Shown one piece after another: positions 22,801 through 34,602 of a DNA stretch of 64,000 nt. This stretch comes from Liquidambar formosana (lineage: Eukaryota; Streptophyta; Magnoliopsida; Saxifragales; Altingiaceae), in NCBI GenBank assembly GCA_039720395.1, contig CM077831.1:14686982-14750981 (forward strand), read 5' to 3'. The translations under genes and the position numbers were made by a program. Each line of letters opens with the position of its first letter. Position 1 is the stretch's first letter. The notes beneath the pieces are model-generated. The model saw only the letters and a list, made by a program, of their open reading frames with translations, made no database searches and was not told the origin of the DNA.

Positions 22801-24980
22801 TTGCAAAAATTTGTAAGCAAAAAATTCATCATATTGAAATTAAACATACAGAACAAAAGACCTCACCACAACAACAATTTTTGCAGATTGCACAGCTTGT
22901 CTTCACTTGGTATTCATACCTTAGGGGATTAAAAGAACACATGCGATTATTTTCTCATCAAACAAAACACAAACAACAGAAAACCATAGAGCCCAGATTG
23001 TAGATGAATTAAAATGCAAACCATAAATAACAAAAATAGGCAAGCAATTGGAGTTTTTCCATTACCCCCTTTGTAAGTTGTAAACCAAACTCAAAAATCA
23101 CCCAAAGAATGATAAATAAAAATTAACATTGCAATATCATAAGAACTAACATTAACATTTGGAATGACAAATAAAAATTAACATGCAATATCATAAGAAC
23201 TAACCTTAACATGAAAACACCATTTGATTTTTTGTTGTAGAGAAGCTTGCAAATTTCTACTCTATAAGAAAATAATCGATTATTTCAAAGGACGAATATC
23301 AAAATAAAATATGCAAGTTATATTAAGGACTAAAAAAAAAAAGAAAAGAAAAGAAAAGAAGCAAAAGTTACCTTGGAAATCAACATAGAAGATACCAAGT
23401 ACAAGAAAACCACAATAATATCATACCATGGAAGCGAACAATCTTAACACGGCAAGAAAAGGACAAGGAAAAATTAGTTAGAAAGAACCCAGTAATTTTC
23501 GAAAGGGATCTCGACAATGTTATGATGAACATTGGAAAAAACTATATTTGCTTTATTTTCTTATAGAGGTTGGTGGTCCTATCCCATTCAAAAATTACAT
23601 ATTTCTAAACCATCAGTTGTAGCATGCAACAAAAAGTTGTAAAAAAAAATTTGGCAGCACCTCCCCTTGGTTCTCAAGGTACAAAGCTAAGACAGTAGGT
23701 AATAGCACCTATAAAATTCTCTCTTAACTAATACCCAACTTACAATTCACGCAGAAGGAAAATTCTTATCCTTCAAACGTAGTCTGTAGATTGAAGAATA
23801 ATAACAAGCATTTTGTATCCATGCATCTATTCTTAAATGGGTAATCTAGGTTTTCATTACCATATATATTAGGGAAAACATAATGTAATTTATTTTCTTT
23901 CATTTTATTTTTTAAATAAAATACAAGCAACGAAACACGAGGAAAATCAAACTTAATTGAAGTCTGAAAGCAGCAATAGGAGGAAAGAAGAATGAGATGT
24001 ACAAGTACATAGATACCACCAAACCCATCAATGAATAGAAGCTATAGGTGCATGCCCAAGTAATCAAATCTATCACTAAATGTTACATAAATTTAAACCC
24101 ACCAAAAAAATAAAAACAAAAATAATTACCATTCTCAGCATAGTTGTTTTGCCAGGATGGTATTCAACAACCGCATTAGAAAGCTAATCATGGATTCAAC
24201 TACAGACAATTTCATACCATAAATCAATATCAAATTATTGTCTTGCTATCTTTTTTAAGGTGATTCCCAGATGGGGCTTCTAATAACTCTTTTGTTGCTA
24301 ACCATTTACTTTCGACTTCAATTTGTAGCTAACTACGAATACTGGCAAATATAAATATATTTCTATCAATTTGTGAAGTTTGTTAAAATTCTAGAGGTTT
24401 TGAGTGTTTGAACCTATTTATACTGCCATATCAAAAGGTGCTCTGTTATCAAGTTTTTACAATTTTTATAATGGGATCTTGTTGGTTTAACACTGTTCAA
24501 TTGGCTTTAAAAATAAAAATAAAAATAAACACTGTTTAAAAAGATAAACATAGTCATGTATACAGGCATGTTTTTCCATCTACATCATCACAGATGCAAT
24601 TTTTCAAGCATGCATTGAGCACAGTCCCAGATACTCGGCAAAAATAACACTTATGCTTAAGGAGAAAAAGTTTTAAAACAAAAATTTACTAAAAGAGGAA
24701 AACAATTGAAACCCTAAAATCCATAGACAGAGAAAAAAGGCATTCAAAAATGGGTCTCAAAAGAGGTAGAATTACAATAGTCTCTTAGTTTTTATCATTT
24801 TCTCAGCAACCAAACAAGAGCAGTTTGTGAGGAAAACAGAGGAAACAATGGAAAGAAACCAATCTGTTACACAAAAACTATGAAACCTGACACCATCGAG
24901 AAAAAATATATCAGAAAAATGAAGTCTTACACATGCATATATGTTAGCCTCACAAGCTTCAGGGCAAGGCAATAAAATCT
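19880..24980. other. AT-rich intergenic region, no gene recognised
   Basis: About 5 kb with homopolymer runs (A-tract at 20226-20250, T-tracts near 21250 and 21620) and short, unconvincing ORFs. Several - strand splice-donor-like sequences occur (for example TTTTAG|GTAAGT near 21016 and TTATAG|GTAAGC near 20304). I could not assemble coding exons. Confidence 0.4.
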
Positions 24981-25187
24981 TAACTTTTCCCTTTTCCAGT
25001 GGTTTTTCCCAATCAAAACCACTCAACTGCTCTAATTCGAACCAATGAAGCCATGTGAATCACTTAGACCAAGACCGTCCAATACTCTCAGTGAAGAAAG
25101 AAACTTAATATGAAAAATAACAAATAATAGCAAGTCATAACATATAACAAAGAGCAGAAATGGAAGAGGAAGGAGGTAGGAGGTAAT

Positions 25188-27125
25188 TCACCTTCAAACA
25201 GTGCAGAATGTTTTCTAACCGTTAGAGAATTAGAAGAAGATACTCAAAACAGTTCACAGTCGCCAACAGCGCAGAGTGTTCTTCAACTGTCTAAAATCAG
25301 CACAAATTAAAGAAAGAAAATCACACATAAAATCACCAGAAATTTATAAAGAACCTCAAATTGCTTCACAAATTTTTTAAAAAACCTCAAATTGCTGCTC
25401 CTAAAAAGGAGGTATTTAACTTCAAAGAGTGCAGCATGTTCGGTTGAGAATCACAACAAGATACCCAAATCTTACACATCAGAACAATTCACCTTCAAAG
25501 AGTGAACTGGTCTGCTGTGGATATCATGTCTTCTCTGTTTAAAACCAAAATTCTTTTCCTATTACCAAGACATGAATCCATCTGCTTATGGAAGAAAGTT
25601 CCATAAAAAAGGGATTCCACAATATAACAGGGTCCAATCATACTCTGGAACTCTCAATTTTATCTAAATAAGTTGAACTTTTAGGGCAAAAAAATGAAAT
25701 CAAATTATGTACCTGAATATAGAATTTTAGATTTTATATATACTAATGCTGTTTCAATTTCCAAAAATGAAAAAAGAAAAAAAAAATGCCTAAAAAACAA
25801 GCCAGATAAATAAATTATGCTCAAGCTGAGTGGAAGCTAGATTCATTTATCTCAGGTCCTAAGAAATGAAAAGAATCTAAATTCAATTAGTTTCTCCTAC
25901 ATTTTCTAAGCCATTAGTCTGTTCTTCATCCTACCAGTTCTTACCAACCAAACGGAGCATAAGACATACCCAATTTCGCTAGTTGTTTCTTAGTTACCCA
26001 TTTATATATGCACATAAGAAAGAGAGAGGAGCTGCTATTTAATGATAATACCTCTGGTCCAGCTCTACTCATTTCTAACCAGAACCTTCCCCATTTGGGC
26101 TAAAATCAAGTTCTACATTTCTCATTTCACTCATTCTTACATAAACATATAAATTTAAAGAGGATAAAAAAGAAAAGAAAAAAAGAACGAGAACATGGAC
26201 AAACATCATGCTCTCTTTGATTGCTAAGAAAAGTTAAGAAAACAAAAGAAATTAATGTTTTACTTCAGTTTAGCTTCAAATATCTGGCTAAGTGGAGCAA
26301 AATATTTTATTCTTTATTCTTGTTTTAGCTCTATTTTTATTTTTATTTTTGCTTCCTTTAACAAAGACAAAACAACAAATAAAATATGATTCGATATATT
26401 ATCTGGTAAGGACCTAGAAATCCCAACAATTGAAGAAGTTAAGAACGAGAACAAGAAGAGAAATGACCAAATGGAAGCTGCTCATCAAACAAACCAAAAA
26501 CTTTTTTATTTTATTTTTTAAAAAAAACTGATTCAACAAAACCCCATGATTTTCATTACAATCTTACCTAATATATCTCTCAAAATCTATAAAGCAGACT
26601 TTCCTTTTTTTTTTTTTCTTTTTTTTTTGTTAGTTGATGAAAAAGAATCCCTGGGTAGATATTCCAATGCTATTATGGACAAATCAAGCTACAGTAGGAG
26701 ATGAAATCTTATACATAGAAGAACAATAAGAAGAAGAAGAAGAAAGACAGGCCACACCTAGGCAGCAAACAAAAACAAAACAAAAAAAGAAAAAAAAAAT
26801 TAAGAAACCCTAAAATCAAACAATAGACAAAAATCAGTAAGAATCAGAAACCCTAAGAAAAATTGGTAAGAAAAAGAAGAGGAGGAGGAGGAGAGAGAGA
26901 TCGTACCTAGAGATGCAAGCATCTACACTTCTGTTTGAGACACCTTGGAAGAACGGGCGAGAGAGAGATCTGCTGCGTGGAGGGAAGAAAAAATCACAAG
27001 AGTGATACCACTCCAGAATGTTCTCCAACAGTTCACCGTCGCCAAGACTCGTCAAGAACCAGAAGAAGAAGATACCCGAATCAGAATAATTCACCTTCAA
27101 AGAGTGAACTGGTAGCTCACCGCCA
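25188..27125. repeat. Three dispersed related segments with a TTCACCTTCAAAGAGTG motif
   Basis: Segments near 25188-25275, 25418-25515 and 27003-27125 share stretches such as AGAAGATACCC, AATTCACCTTCAAAGAGTG and GTTCACNGTCGCCAA. The last lies beside GA-rich sequence at 26880-26900. They look like diverged duplicates of one stretch. Function is unknown. Confidence 0.45.
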
Positions 27126-27381
27126 TCGTTTGATGCATCAGATCAAAGTTGTTCTCGGTGAATCAGCTCCCTTCACGCAGATTTGCACACACCGCCACGC
27201 TCCATGATCTGCTGCACATCGACGTTCTATTGGAAAAAAGACACCGTCGCCAAGAGTGCCGTCTCTCCAAATTCAAGCTTTTCCTCAATCTGAAGCAAAA
27301 GGGAAATCTGAATCTGAAGCAAACAAATCTCAATATCAAGCAAAAAGCAAAAAAAAATAGGGAAAAAAGGCAAAAAGTATA

Positions 27382-28414
27382 GGGGAAATTACCGATTGAG
27401 TCCATGATTTCATAGAATTGCCTCAAAAGGATTGTCTCAAAATTGTAAAATTGGTAATGATCATTCAGGATTGCCTTAACGTGGGTGTAGGGTTAAATTG
27501 TAGTTTTATATTTTACCCTTATGCACAATACAATACAACGTCCATCCTCTCTCTCTCTCTCCATCTCATCCCCCATCACCCGGACAGAGAAAGAAACCAA
27601 CTTCAAGAGATAAGGACCAACCTGCACGATGCGACAGGGGAAAAAATGCAATTCACGACTGAAAAGCTGCAATTTCGCAGCCGGACACCGAGAAGAGGAA
27701 AAACAGACCCGCAAGGCACCAACAATGACCAAGGCTCACCGGCGGCTAAAAACAGCGGCAAGGAATGTGATGACCTGAATTTTATATATACATGTCACCG
27801 TACTTTATATATACATATGTATATGTGTTTATTTTCTTTAGTTGTTATTTTTGGATAGAATGACCTTACCTTATGTTTTTGGGGTTAAAGAACACTAGGA
27901 TACTATCAAATTTCAAAGAAAATGACCATAGGTTAAAGTTTTAGAAATTTCAAAATTTTGGATCATGAAAACGTGAAACTTTATGCTTAAAAACGAATAT
28001 GATTTTATAGGATTTTGAATGAATAATTTATATATGCATGTAGTATTCTGTGTGAACTTCAATTTGACACTTAAATGATTGAAAACGGTTAAGAAAAGAG
28101 GGAGCTATTAATCGAAGTTGGCCTGTTGAACACATAGTGTAACCGGGTTACACAATGTAACGTACAAGGTTGAGGGAGACCCATAAGACTATGATCCTGT
28201 GTGGGTGCATCCGTATACCTTACCGTGTTCTCATGCATTTAAAAGCCATACGATAATTATATGAACCCCAAATTTGATCGTTGGACTCGTCTTGGCAGGC
28301 CTACCATGTGAGACCCTTGGTTGACCATTTTGACTAATTTGACTGTAGTTTCACTTTTTGGCTAATTTAATATTTGTTAAATATTCCAAAAAATACTAGA
28401 AAATTCCAAAAATT
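27382..28414 (+). repeat. Left terminal inverted repeat of the Mutator-like element
   Basis: Pairs with the right arm through landmarks such as ATTCAGGATTGC, CAATACAATACAACG, a TC microsatellite, CGCAAGGCACCAACAATGACC, GTATACCTTACCGT and TGGTTGACCATTTTGAC. Apparent ORFs at 27418-27858 recur on the opposite strand in the other arm and reflect the repeat rather than a gene. Confidence 0.88.
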
Positions 28415-29146
28415 AAAATGTATGCACTAAAGTCAAAACACATGCGTTATGTCTTTTCATTTGTAATTCTTTTTTTTTTCCAAATAAATTACTAATTCAT
28501 TATAACATGCTTATGCCCTTAACACATCGTAAAATTGTTTATTATTATTTCAAATAAATTTTACTACCCGAAATATCATTTCAGTACCCTAAAATGTGTA
28601 AAAAAAATCTCAAACGTGGTCCCGACCCCAAGTGTACTAAATGAGAATATAATATGTACGTAATGAACTTGAAACATGTATACATTGGTTACTTAAAATA
28701 TACGCACTGAAGTCAAAATACATGCGTTTTATCTTTTCATTTGTAATTTTTCATTTTCAAATAAATTATTAATTCATTATAACATGCTTATATCCTTAAT
28801 ACATCGTAACATTGTTTATTATTCTTTCAAATAAATTTTACTATCCCAAAGATCATTTCAATACCCTAAAATGTGTAAAAAATCTCAAACGTGGTCCCGA
28901 CCCAAAGTGTACTAAACGAGGATATAATATGTACGCAATGAACTTGAAACATATACGCATTGGTTACTTAAAATGTACGCACTAAAGTCAAAACACATGC
29001 GTTCTATCTTTTCATCTATAATTTTTTTTTATAAATAAATTACTAATTTATTATAACATGCTTATATCTTTAACACATTGTAAAATTGTTTATTATTCTT
29101 TCAAATAAATTTTACTACCCCAAAGATTATTTCAATACCCTAAAAT
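28415..29146 (+). repeat. Tandem repeat, about 280-bp unit, 2.6 copies
   Basis: Units start near 28415, 28695 and 28970 with AAAATGTAYGCACTAAAGTC. They contain CATGCGTT..ATCTTTTCAT, TTATAACATGCTTATA and TCTCAAACGTGGTCCCGACCC. The third unit stops near 29146, close to the nested solo LTR. Confidence 0.85.
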
Positions 29147-30598
29147 TTTTGTTAGTGATTGTTGACTATTCTTGTCACACCCCCAAACCCAAAAGACTGG
29201 ATCTGGCCACATGATTGTCACAAATCACAAAGGTTTACACCACACAAAAACCAAACCACTTAACAATATCAACTTGTAATAAAGTTGTCTCCAATAATTC
29301 ATCCACATAAAATTCAAGCCATAGTATAACTAAAATCTCAACAATTAATTGAAATAACTAGATAAATCCATATCCATCAAGGTAAATTGTCACCTCCAAT
29401 AACCTACTACAACTTCCACTGAAATAATAAACTAATTCTTCTAACTACTAAAATAAAAGTTCTAATTAAACTAGCAGATCAAGCCATCGACACCCTAACT
29501 CTTCGTTCGCGGAAACCACTCGCATCAAGCTATTCATCTGCGGGAAAAAATATAAGGGGTAAGCATAACGCTCAACAAGAAAACATTACACAATATATAC
29601 AGGAAAAGGTCAAGCATATTCGCACGATTGATTTAAAAAACATGAGTAACAAAACGATAGAGTTTTACAATAAATCATTTCTTTCAATTCGATAGGCATA
29701 TAAACTTTTAGAAGTAATTCTCTTACTTTCAATTCAATAAACAATGACACTGAAATACTTTCGATAACAATTCATTCGGTAAATCACTTTAAAATCACTG
29801 ATCGATAATACAAATCAATAAAACATTAGTTCATACAAGTACTTCCTCTGGCTAAACTCACATTCAATTGGCGCCCATTATCATGGGACTTTACACTACA
29901 TCAGTACTGATGACCAATAGTATTAGAATTCCCTGTTAGTACGGACCAATTTTCCAACAGTATTAAAATCCCCTGCTAGGACGGACCAATAATCTAACCA
30001 GAATTCACACTTATACAAAAAAACATTTGGCAAATATCTTTCACAAGCAATGTCGATTCAAACACATATGTAAAATAATTTCAATAAATGACTATTTTTG
30101 CTCAACCCACAGTACATAAGAAATAAACATTTTGATAATGAAACGATTTTGAAAACAATTTTCCATAAAACATTAGCTCATAAAATTGTAGAAAAAATCA
30201 GATTTATTTGTATTTAATCAAAGAAGACGATACATTGTGCAAATTCCCTTACCTCAAGTCAAACCTTCAATAGTCCAAGTGATCGAACTCCTAATAACTC
30301 CAATGCTATACAGAACCTAAAATCAATAATATCCTTTATCAATAATTTATATTTATATTAACATTTCATTCTAATTACGTGGTACGCTAACTGTTTAATT
30401 TCTAATTCTAATGGCCTCAAACCCGAACTACAACATGACTAATATAAACCTTAATTACATAAGTGTACGTAAACTTATGTAGGCTTATCCACACTGAATC
30501 ACTATCAAACCCCACAAACCCTTCTTCCCTGTAATAGTTATGTGCTTATAATACGTATGGCTTGTGTATCTATATATATAGATATGTGTGTATTAAAA

Positions 30599-30858
30599 GT
30601 TGATAGTCAACTTGCTACAAATAGACTATCAACGTAACTAAGTAATCTTCCCAAATCCAAGTTGATAGTCAACTTGCTACAAATTGACTATCAACATAAT
30701 AAAGTATCCTTGCCAAAGCCTGAGTAGTGAGTACGGTTGTCCTTTCAATTAGAAAAGTTGACAGTCAACTTGCTACAACTTGACTGTCAATGTGATATGA
30801 TTCATTACAACAAAAACTGAAAAGTTGACAGTCAACTTGTTACAAACTAACTGTCAAC
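30599..30858. repeat. Four copies of a 35-bp palindromic motif
   Basis: GTTGAYAGTCAACTTG...then TGACTATCAAC occurs at about 30599, 30661, 30758 and 30824. Each unit is a stem (GTTGATAGTC / GACTATCAAC) with a short loop containing TTGCTACAA. Related copies lie in the Helitron at 33790-33985. Confidence 0.85.
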
Positions 30859-30918
30859 GTGACATGAAAAAGTGGATGAACAGTAAAAAGCTTTATGAAC
30901 AGTGATGAATAGTGTCAG

Positions 30919-30920
<2 letters not shown>

Positions 30921-30950
<30 letters not shown>
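30921..30950. repeat. (TA)n microsatellite
   Basis: About 15 uninterrupted TA units. Confidence 0.95.
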
Positions 30951-30954
<4 letters not shown>

Positions 30955-31879
30955 ACCTAATATATATATACATCTATATAATCTTTTCACGTTTTCCAAA
31001 GTCTGCAAATTTCAAGGATTCACTTTTCCCAATCATCTAAATTTACAGTACACCTATAACAAAACCTGTACATATATATATAAATACTTACTTGATTTTC
31101 AGTGTAAAAAGGTACGGTGAAGAAGATGCAAATTTTCCTCAGCCGCCAACTCCTATCCTTTTAATCTTTTCCAAGGCAAAAAGTAATAACTTCTCTTATA
31201 AGGTCTTATATATAGGACACAACTTAATCCTAGCCTATTTAGATTTACTTCCAATACTAGTGTTTGGTTACGCAGTTATCTTATTCACGATTATACTTAA
31301 TCCCAATAATTATAGGTATAGTAAAATTAACTAATAATTTAAATTAACTGTTACACATTAAATATATAATTAATTAAATAAATAAATTTACGTAAATACG
31401 GGGCATTACAATTCTTGCATGGGTTCAAGGTTTGCCCATAAGGGGTTTCTCATATCAATATATATTGAAAGAGTCCCTAAATTTTGAACAAGTAATAAAA
31501 ATATTTGGTTATAAATTAGTAGGAAAATCCAACAACATAATTGAGGTATTTTAAATCACATTTATAAAATAACACCATATTAAGTATAAAGAAGCCACAT
31601 TTTCTACCTTAATTGTGAGCAATACCAACCCAAATCCACGTGATAGATACTGACAATGCGAATACAGCGTTAATGCTCCCTAGGGTCCTCCCGAGGATCG
31701 ATAAAATCTGATAATTATGCATACGTAATATGTAGGTAAATTTCAAAATAAATATAACGTACTCAAAAATTTCTATTGGCCTTTTGGCAGTGAACTATGG
31801 TCCCAAAATGATCAAAATAATTTTTAAAACACTTTTTATAATTTTTGGGAATTTTTCATAATTTTTGAGAATTTTTTGT

Positions 31880-32960
31880 AATTTTTTGAATTTTCTAGTA
31901 TTTTCTGGAATTTTTAATAAATATTAAATTAGCCAAAAGGTCGGACTACAGTTAAATTTAGTCAAAATGGTCAACCAAGGGTCCTACATGGTAAGGCCCG
32001 TCAAGACGAGTCCTACGGTAAAATTTGGGGTTTATATGATTATTATATGGCTTTTAAATGCATGAGAATACGGTAAGGTATACGGATGCACCACACAGGA
32101 TCATAGTCCTATGGGTCTTCTTCAAATTCCCGCGAACTGCATTGTGGAAGCCGATTGCACCGTGTGTTCAATGGGCCAACTTCGATGATTAATATTTCCT
32201 TCTTTTTTAACTGTTTTCAATCATTCAAGTGTCGAATTGAAGCTCATGCAGAGTGCGTATATAAATTGTTCATTCAAAATCCTATAAAATCATATTCGTT
32301 TTTAAACCTAAAGTTTAGGGTTTTCATTATCCAAAATTCTGAAATTTCTAAAACTTTAACCTATGGTCATTTTCACTGAAATTTGACACTACCATGGTGT
32401 TCCTTGTCCCAAAAAACATCAGGTAGGGTCATCCTTTCCAAAAATAACTAAAGAAAATAAAATTGCATATACATATGTATATATCCAGTACATGACATAT
32501 ATATATATAAAATTCAAGTCATCATATTCCTTGCCCTGTTTCTTGTTGCCGGTGAGCCCTTGGTCATTGTTGGTGCCTTGCGGGTCTGTTTTTCCTCTTC
32601 TTGGTGTCCAGTTGCGAAATTGCAGGTTTTCAGTCGTGAATTGCTGTTTTTCCTTTGTGGCATCATGCAGGTTGGTCCTTATCTGTTGAAGTTGGTTTCT
32701 TTCTCTGTCCGGGTGATGGGGGATGAGATGGAGAAAGAGAGAGACAGAGAGATTGGACGAGTGATGGGGGATGAGTTGGAGAGAGAGAGAGGATGAGCGT
32801 TGTATTGTATTGTGCAAAAGGGTAAGATAGGAAACTGCAACTTAACCTCACACTCACCTTTAGTTAACGCAATCCTGAATGGTCATTACTAATTTTACAA
32901 TTTTGAGGCAATCTTTTAAGGCAATTCCATGGAATCATGGTTTCAATCGGTAATTTCCTT
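31880..32960 (-). repeat. Right terminal inverted repeat of the Mutator-like element
   Basis: Reverse complement of 27382-28414 with scattered substitutions and small gaps. The outer end is CAATCGGTAATTTCCTT, directly followed by the AAAAGTATA target-site duplication. Confidence 0.88.
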
Positions 32961-33170
32961 AAAAGTATATCTAGATTCTAGAGTAACCTCATCGGGATGG
33001 GTTTGCAGCAGACAGGTGCAAGAAAGCAGCATTCACTCGCGGAAACCAATTGAAGCATCAAAACGACGTCGTTTTATCCGTTAGGGGAAGAAAAATTGGG
33101 CGAGTGAAGCCACGCGCTTGTGGTCTGTGTGGGGAAGGCAGATAACGAAGCCATGCCATTTTCTGTAATG

Positions 33171-34520
33171 TTGGGCGGTCGTTTTGGACGAAACCCATGG
33201 ACACCAGCGTCTTGGATGCCGTTGGACGCCGTTTTGCATCGAAAGGACCAACTGGGGCGTTGTTTTGGTCGAAACCCATGGATGAACCTCTCTGTTTTAT
33301 ATGGTAACTAGAATGGACCCGCGCGATGCGCGGGAGCCAAACAATAACTTCATTTAAATACTTATATAAGTACCAAAAATGTTATTATTTTCTCTCAGTC
33401 TAGTTAAATAGGATTATTAAGAAAAAGAAATTTAACAATCAATGTGAAATAAAAAAAATGATTAAAGTTAAGTGATCAAGTTTTTAATTTTTCCAAACAA
33501 CCCTTTAGTGTTGATTTTATAGTTAAGATTATTCTTGAGAGGGAAGGTTGTACAATGGGAAGGGAAGCAAACAAAATAAAAATTAAAGAAAGAAAAGAAA
33601 AGAAGGGAAAGGTGAGAAGAAGAGGGAGAGGAAAGCTATAGGGGGAAGAAAAAAATAAAATGTAATAAATACATAAGGCATTTTACTATCCATTGTTCAC
33701 AGAACATTTTGTGAGGACTTTTATTATTCATATACTATTCATGCCATAATTTGTGAGAGTTTTTACTGTTCATCCACTATTCATGTCACATTGATAGTCA
33801 GTTTGTAGCAAGTTGACTATCAACTTTTCAGTTTTTCATTGTGATTAATCATATCACGTTGATAGTCAGTTTGTCGCCAGTTGACTATCAATTTTTCAAC
33901 TTTTCTAATTGATGACCGTCGTTTTTGAGCTTTGTGAAGGCTATCATATCACGTTGATAGTCATTGCGTAGCAAGTTGACAATCAATTTTTCAACTTTTT
34001 CTCTCATGGATCAGGCAGCCTTTTCTTCTTTGTTATTGCGGAATTACCTTTTTGCCCTTCTCAATTCATCTCTTTAACTTTTTTATTACTTGGCTTTTTA
34101 GTCTTTTGGGTGTAATAGAAAGATTGCTGACATCATCATGTGGGTTCAAAATGAATGAGAGAGGGATTTTGGAGGGAATGATTATGTATTTATCACGTCA
34201 CCTATTACTGATGTCATCATAACTCTTAAATATAATATGTAATAGATAGATGGTAATACATTGGGCGGTCGTTTTGGACGAAACCCATGGACACCAACGT
34301 CTTGGATGCCGTCTTGCATAGAAAGGACCAACTGGGGCGTTGTTTTGGTCGAAACCCATGGACGAACCTCTGTGTTTTATATGGTAATAGATTGGGCGTT
34401 GTTTTGGTCGAAACCCATGGACGAACCTCTCTGTTTTATATGATAATAGATTGGGCGGTTGTTTTGGACGAAACCCATGGACACCAACGTCTTGGATGCC
34501 GTTTTGCGTAGAACGGACCA
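33171..34520 (+). repeat. Tandem array upstream of the TIR-NBS-LRR gene, split by a Helitron
   Basis: A unit of about 135 bp starts TTGGGCGGTCGTTTTGGACG. It contains two CGAAACCCATGGAC boxes and ends TTTTATATGGTAATAGA. Units lie at 33171-33307 and 34261-34391, with partial units at 34392-34450 and 34451-34520. The Helitron 33308-34246 sits inside it. The last unit ends about 80 bp before the gene's ATG, so the array probably overlaps the promoter. Base composition is clearly more GC-rich than the surroundings. Confidence 0.85.
33308..34246 (-). mobile_element. Non-autonomous Helitron, 939 bp
   Basis: On the - strand the element starts TCTATTACATATTATATTTAAGAG and ends with a GC hairpin (CCCGCGCATCGCGCGGG) and CTAG. 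These are plant Helitron termini, inserted between A and T with no target-site duplication. The flanks join as GGTAA|TAGAT, exactly the sequence in unbroken units of the surrounding array, which confirms both boundaries. It has no Rep/helicase coding. It carries three copies of the GTTGATAGTC palindrome (33790-33985). Confidence 0.85.
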
Positions 34521-34602
34521 CATATTCTCCAGTCCCGAATCCCAAGCCCTAGAATCCTAGAGGCTAGAGCTCTCTCTTTAATTTCGTGCTTAATTTGTCA
34601 CC

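Larger units (their letters stand above)
29173..31410 (-). mobile_element. Solo-LTR-like insertion inside the Mutator-like element, about 2.2 kb
   Basis: Starts TGTCACACCCCC and ends ACGGGGCATTACA, flanked by a perfect 5-bp repeat ATTCT (29168-29172 and 31411-31415). TG/CA ends and a 5-bp TSD are the LTR integration signature. No gag or pol coding was seen. It holds four palindromic 35-bp motifs at 30599-30858 and an AT microsatellite. Strand is inferred weakly; a long non-autonomous element of another kind is an alternative. Confidence 0.65.
27382..32960. mobile_element. Mutator-like element with about 1-kb terminal inverted repeats, non-autonomous
   Basis: The two ends are long inverted repeats of each other (27382 to about 28414, and about 31880 to 32960). 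Outer sequence is (GG/AA)GGAAATTACCGATTGA. A perfect 9-bp direct repeat, AAAAGTATA, flanks the element at 27373-27381 and 32961-32969, which is the Mutator-superfamily TSD length. No transposase similarity was seen between the arms, which hold tandem repeats and a later solo LTR. Without that LTR the element would be about 3.3 kb. Confidence 0.88.

Noticed and set aside
27418..27858. ORF on the + strand mirrored by one at 32419-32817 on the - strand, which looked like a duplicated gene
   Set aside because: The two lie in the inverted arms of the Mutator-like element, so the similarity follows from the TIRs. The peptides have no recognisable domain and the frames differ by indels.
30599..30858. 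Regularly spaced palindromic repeats resembling a CRISPR array
   Set aside because: Only four diverged units with non-unique spacers, in plant nuclear DNA inside an LTR-like element, and shared with a Helitron.
34198..34545. - strand ORF with repeated HGFRPKQ peptide
   Set aside because: It is a by-product of the tandem array of CGAAACCCATGG boxes crossing a Helitron end. It is not a gene.
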